Origin: Gordonibacter sp. Marseille-P4307
GTDB taxonomy: Bacteria > Actinomycetota > Coriobacteriia > Coriobacteriales > Eggerthellaceae
Direction of reading: 5' to 3'
NCBI RefSeq assembly: GCF_900604965.1
Contig: NZ_UWPD01000001.1
Location: forward strand, 884,642 to 948,641
DNA length: 64,000 nt
This document shows positions 61,269-64,000 of this stretch, piece after piece (within the stretch, counting starts at the first letter, position 1; each line of letters starts with the position of its first letter). The notes under the pieces were generated by a model. It ran no database searches, had not been told where the DNA came from, and saw nothing but the letters and a program-made list of their open reading frames with translations. The translations under genes and the position numbers were made by a program.

Positions 61269-63134
61269 ATGAGGGAAGGTATGCGCAAGGTTACGGCCGG
61301 GGCGCTTGCAGTCGGATTGGTGTGCGGCGGCGCGGTTGCAGCCGCCCCCGGCGTCGGTGCGATCCAATCGCCTGACGTGGCTTGGGCCGAAGAAGCGAAT
61401 CAGATCACGTTCGACTACGTGAAGAAAAACGGTGTCCACACCGCCGTTTCAGACAAGGCCGACATGTACGTGATGGCTTCGAGCGAAACCGATCACACCG
61501 GCAAACTGGAAATCCATGTGTACGGCAAGCTCAAGATGCCCTATACCGGCCAAGATATCGACGTGACCGACTCCGACGAATCGTGGATGAAGCCGAACCC
61601 GTATATGAAGTCGATGTTCGAGTGGGCGCCTGAAGACCCCGCCGCAAGCGTGTACGACAAAACCATGTTCAAGAACACCTTGCCCATCTACGTGGACAAG
61701 GGAACCACAAGCATAAAGATGAGCCTCAAAGGGGAGGAAGTCGATCTAGCCATTCCCGCCGCGCTGTCTGTTCTGGACACCAAGCCCCTCTCCGAAGCCC
61801 TCAACGGTCACCGTGCCGAATACGAGGCCGCCAAGAATGCGGGGATGGTTATCAAGCCCGAAACGGCGAAGGCGTTCGAAGACCAGATGGCCGCCGCCGA
61901 GAAGATGCTCGAAGACGCGGCGAAGCCCGACACGACGGTTACCCAGGATGCTCTCGTACAAGCGCGCCAGAAGCTGAACGAGGCGTTTGGGAACCTGGTC
62001 CCCGAGCCTTTCAAGCGCGAAGCGCTTTCGGCCGCCATCGAGAAGGCGAACAAGATCATAGCGAACGTGCCCGAGCTGGCGAAGCAGGGCAAGGGGTACG
62101 AAACCAAGGCCTACGACGCGTTCTATGCAAGCTATCTGCGCGCTAAAGCGCTTATGGCAACCGAGGATCTGAAGTTCATCGTGGGATCCCACGAGGGCGG
62201 TGCCCTCAGCACCCAGCGCGATTTCGATCGCACGGCAGCCGAGCTGGAGGATCTTTCCGGCAAGCTGCCTGTGATCGAGCGCAAGGCGGTGGACACCGGC
62301 AAGCTGAAGGCGACGTTCTTCAAGGCCCTCGACCGCAAGCCGGCCGACGGAAAGGGATGGGAGGCCTCTTCGGGTCGTGCGTTCCGCGACGCTCTTACCA
62401 ACGCCCAGGAGGTTCTGAACACGGCCTATCCTTCCGAGGAAGCGGTCGAAGGCGCGCTGAAGACGCTTGTCGAGGCGGGCGATGCGCTGAAGGAAGCGAA
62501 CCTCGATCCGAAGTCCGCTTACACGATGAACATACGCTACCGCCACCATGCCGAAGACGCTCCGTCTCACCTGATCGACAAGTACTTCGAGGCTGATGGA
62601 GCCCAGGTGAAGGTGGCGAAGGAGGGCATCGTTCCCGGGTCAGAGGTGCGAATTTATATGGACGACCTCGATCTGGTGAAGAAGTTCGACGGCTATAGGC
62701 CCACCACGTTCTTCTATGCGTCGGATGACGGCACGCTTGGCAAGGTGCGCCTGTTCACAGGGGAGGACGGCCGCGCATTCGTGTCGTTTGTGGCCGAGGC
62801 GAACGGAGATTTGGACATTAAATACGAGAAGGGCGCAGATTCCCGCCAGCCCGCTCCTGCTCCCGTGCCGACCCCCGAATTGCCCGACGATAAGAAGCCC
62901 GAGCCCGGCAAGCCCTCCGATCAGGTGAAGCCCGAACCTGGGAAACCTGCCGACCGGATGGATCCTGCAGTAGACCAGCCCAAGCCCGCCGAAAGCCAGA
63001 AACCGGTCGAGGGCGACAAGAAGACCGCCATGCCGAAGACCGGTGACAGCGCGGGTCTCGCTGCGGTTGCATCGAGTGTGGCCGCCGCTCTCTCCGTTCT
63101 TGGGTTTGCGGCATTCAGGCGCCGTCGCGACTAG
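61269..63134 (+). CDS. Sortase-anchored surface protein with helical FIVAR-like segments
   Basis: 621 residues. SD TAGGAG; signal peptide (MRKVTAGALAVGLVCGGAVA) cleaved near VAWAEE. Residues about 37-165 form a beta-rich domain (NQITFDYVKKNGVHTAVSDK ... TLPIYVDKGTTSIKMSLKG) that vaguely recalls NEAT-type modules but lacks an assured haem-site motif. Residues about 170-430 are repeated helical units of about 80 residues (EKMLEDAAKPDTTVTQDALV, LQARQKLNEAF-like), as in FIVAR regions. A second beta domain follows, then Pro/Lys wall spacer, MPKTGD (near 588), helix and RRRRD. GC-rich and host-like. Confidence 0.82.
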   Translation: MREGMRKVTAGALAVGLVCGGAVAAAPGVGAIQSPDVAWAEEANQITFDYVKKNGVHTAVSDKADMYVMASSETDHTGKLEIHVYGKLKMPYTGQDIDVTDSDESWMKPNPYMKSMFEWAPEDPAASVYDKTMFKNTLPIYVDKGTTSIKMSLKGEEVDLAIPAALSVLDTKPLSEALNGHRAEYEAAKNAGMVIKPETAKAFEDQMAAAEKMLEDAAKPDTTVTQDALVQARQKLNEAFGNLVPEPFKREALSAAIEKANKIIANVPELAKQGKGYETKAYDAFYASYLRAKALMATEDLKFIVGSHEGGALSTQRDFDRTAAELEDLSGKLPVIERKAVDTGKLKATFFKALDRKPADGKGWEASSGRAFRDALTNAQEVLNTAYPSEEAVEGALKTLVEAGDALKEANLDPKSAYTMNIRYRHHAEDAPSHLIDKYFEADGAQVKVAKEGIVPGSEVRIYMDDLDLVKKFDGYRPTTFFYASDDGTLGKVRLFTGEDGRAFVSFVAEANGDLDIKYEKGADSRQPAPAPVPTPELPDDKKPEPGKPSDQVKPEPGKPADRMDPAVDQPKPAESQKPVEGDKKTAMPKTGDSAGLAAVASSVAAALSVLGFAAFRRRRD

Positions 63135-63361
63135 CGCTTCTCGAAGCAAGAGGTACGGTGACCATCGGCGGCATCCGTACGAACGACCACCTGCAGGCGA
63201 TCGACAAAGAGGGTATGCCCATCGAGGGGCTGTTTGTGGCCGGTGCCGATAACGGTACGCTGATGAGCGCTCCATACTGCGACTATGAAGGCTACAGCCT
63301 CATGTGCGCGTACAGCGGGGGGCGCTTGGCCGGCAAATACGCCGCTGCAGCCATCCGATAG
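63131..63361 (+). pseudogene. C-terminal fragment of an FAD-dependent fumarate-reductase-like flavoprotein
   Basis: The frame reads LLEARGTVTIGGIRTNDH, then GMPIEGLFVAGADNG and YSLMCAYSGGRLAGKYAAAA. These are the last about 70 residues of FAD_binding_2 oxidoreductases, which Eggerthellaceae carry in large numbers. The frame is open back into the stop of the preceding gene, so the rest (about 400 residues or more) has been replaced by the wall-protein gene or deleted. GTG 63158 could start a 67-residue peptide, but it would lack any functional domain. Confidence 0.75.
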
Positions 63362-63384
63362 GGCGCGATTTTTGCGAAGCATTG

Positions 63385-63415
63385 GGCGGAGGGCCGATTG
63401 GCCCTCCGCCTTTTT
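63385..63415 (+). terminator. Strong terminator before ettA
   Basis: Perfect stem GGCGGAGGGCC / GGCCCTCCGCC, loop GATT, then TTTTT. Probably the original terminator of the lost flavoprotein gene. Confidence 0.9.
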
Positions 63416-63532
63416 CGTTTCTCGTCGCTATAGGTTCGCTCTGCTTCTGCGGGCCTCTTGCGGCACTCGCCGTTTCGGGTCATCTGTGGGACAATGAAGG
63501 GCGTTTATCGCATCGACATTCAGGAAGGTACC

Positions 63533-64000
63533 ATGGCCGAATTCATCTACCAAATGCACCAGGCGCGCAAGGCGCATGGCGACAAGGTCATTCTCGACGA
63601 CGTTACCCTCAGCTTCTACCCGGGAGCGAAGATCGGCGTGGTGGGCCCTAACGGCATGGGTAAGTCGACCCTGCTAAAGATCATGGCCGGCATCGAAGAC
63701 GTCTCCAACGGCGATGCGCGCCTTACGCCCGGTTACAGCGTGGGAATCCTTTTGCAAGAGCCTCCCCTCGAAGAGGATAGGACCGTTCTCGAAAACGTTC
63801 AGCTGGCCTTCGGCGACGTGTACGCCAAGGTGGCCCGCTTCAACGCGATCGGTGCGGAGATGGCCGACCCCGATGCCGACTTCGACGCCCTGATGGACGA
63901 GATGGGCAAGTTGCAAACCGAGATCGACGCCGCCGACGGCTGGGATCTGGACAGCAAGTTGTCCCAGGCCATGGATGCGCTCCAGTGCCCCGATCCCGAC
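63533..64000 (+). CDS. ettA: Energy-dependent translational throttle protein EttA (ABC-F), 5' part
   Basis: First 156 codons only. The start ATG 63533 follows CAGGAAGG. FIYQMHQARKAHGDKVILDD is the EttA-specific N-terminus, and GPNGMGKSTLLKIMAG the first Walker A. ABC-F protein that binds the ribosomal E site and gates the first elongation steps according to energy state. The second ABC domain lies beyond the window. Confidence 0.92.
   Translation, partial: MAEFIYQMHQARKAHGDKVILDDVTLSFYPGAKIGVVGPNGMGKSTLLKIMAGIEDVSNGDARLTPGYSVGILLQEPPLEEDRTVLENVQLAFGDVYAKVARFNAIGAEMADPDADFDALMDEMGKLQTEIDAADGWDLDSKLSQAMDALQCPDPD

Noticed and set aside
61380..61770. NEAT haem-binding domain in the 61-kb wall protein
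   Set aside because: General beta-domain character only; the YxxxY haem motif is not convincingly present, so it is mentioned as a possibility and not called.

Overview
The window is GC-rich and densely coded. It looks like the chromosome of an anaerobic actinobacterium of the class Coriobacteriia, probably Eggerthellaceae and possibly an oral lineage such as Slackia. This placement rests on overall gene style (high GC at third positions, IS1249-type insertion sequence, LPXTG-type wall proteins, an FAD-oxidoreductase fragment of the kind abundant in Eggerthellaceae). It was not tested by any database search.

Layout. 1-3.6 kb: a minus-strand pxpB-pxpC-accB-accC operon (5-oxoprolinase subunits plus biotin carboxyl carrier and biotin carboxylase; accC runs off the window). 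3.7-11.5 kb: a TSUP permease, universal stress protein, PLP aminotransferase, a very large MacB-like ABC protein, ferritin and two small membrane proteins. 11.6-25.9 kb: a foreign accretion zone. It starts in the 3' end of an rlmD-type rRNA methyltransferase, whose last codons have been replaced by AT-rich DNA encoding a roughly 95-residue extra tail. It continues with an Fe-S metallochaperone, three tandem copies of the rlmD attachment core, a recombinase relic, a Rib-repeat wall adhesin, a frameshifted IS1249-type element, an orphan transcription attenuator, a second copy of the rlmD tail, a membrane-anchored unknown protein, a 391-bp IS3 relic and a sortase-anchored M26-like metalloprotease.

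26-36 kb: a LytTR/DUF3021 regulatory pair, then housekeeping genes (tilS, maf, hpt, ftsH, a folP-folK fusion, birA) converging on gltX. 36-45 kb: a DUF1461 and permuted ATP-grasp pair on the minus strand, then a five-gene plus-strand transport operon (MptD-like S component, EcfT, double ATPase, two ABC half-transporters) resembling siderophore-uptake loci. 45-52.7 kb: methyl-cycle genes: metK, a rhodanese, and a metF / activation-domain / metH operon in which MetH is split, followed by a MocR-type regulator divergent from an aldehyde dehydrogenase. 54-64 kb: priA (apparently leaderless), the primary sigma factor, rlmKL, a CAU tRNA, another wall-anchored protein, a flavoprotein fragment and the start of ettA.

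Connections. BirA can biotinylate AccB. TilS modifies the CAU tRNA-Ile, and the tRNA here is a candidate substrate. MetF, MetH and MetK form one methyl-transfer chain. Three different proteins end in sortase signals (SPKTG, LANTG, MPKTG); at least the first and probably the second were acquired horizontally. The most unusual part is the 12.8-25.9 kb zone, where one rlmD attachment core has apparently been used more than once.
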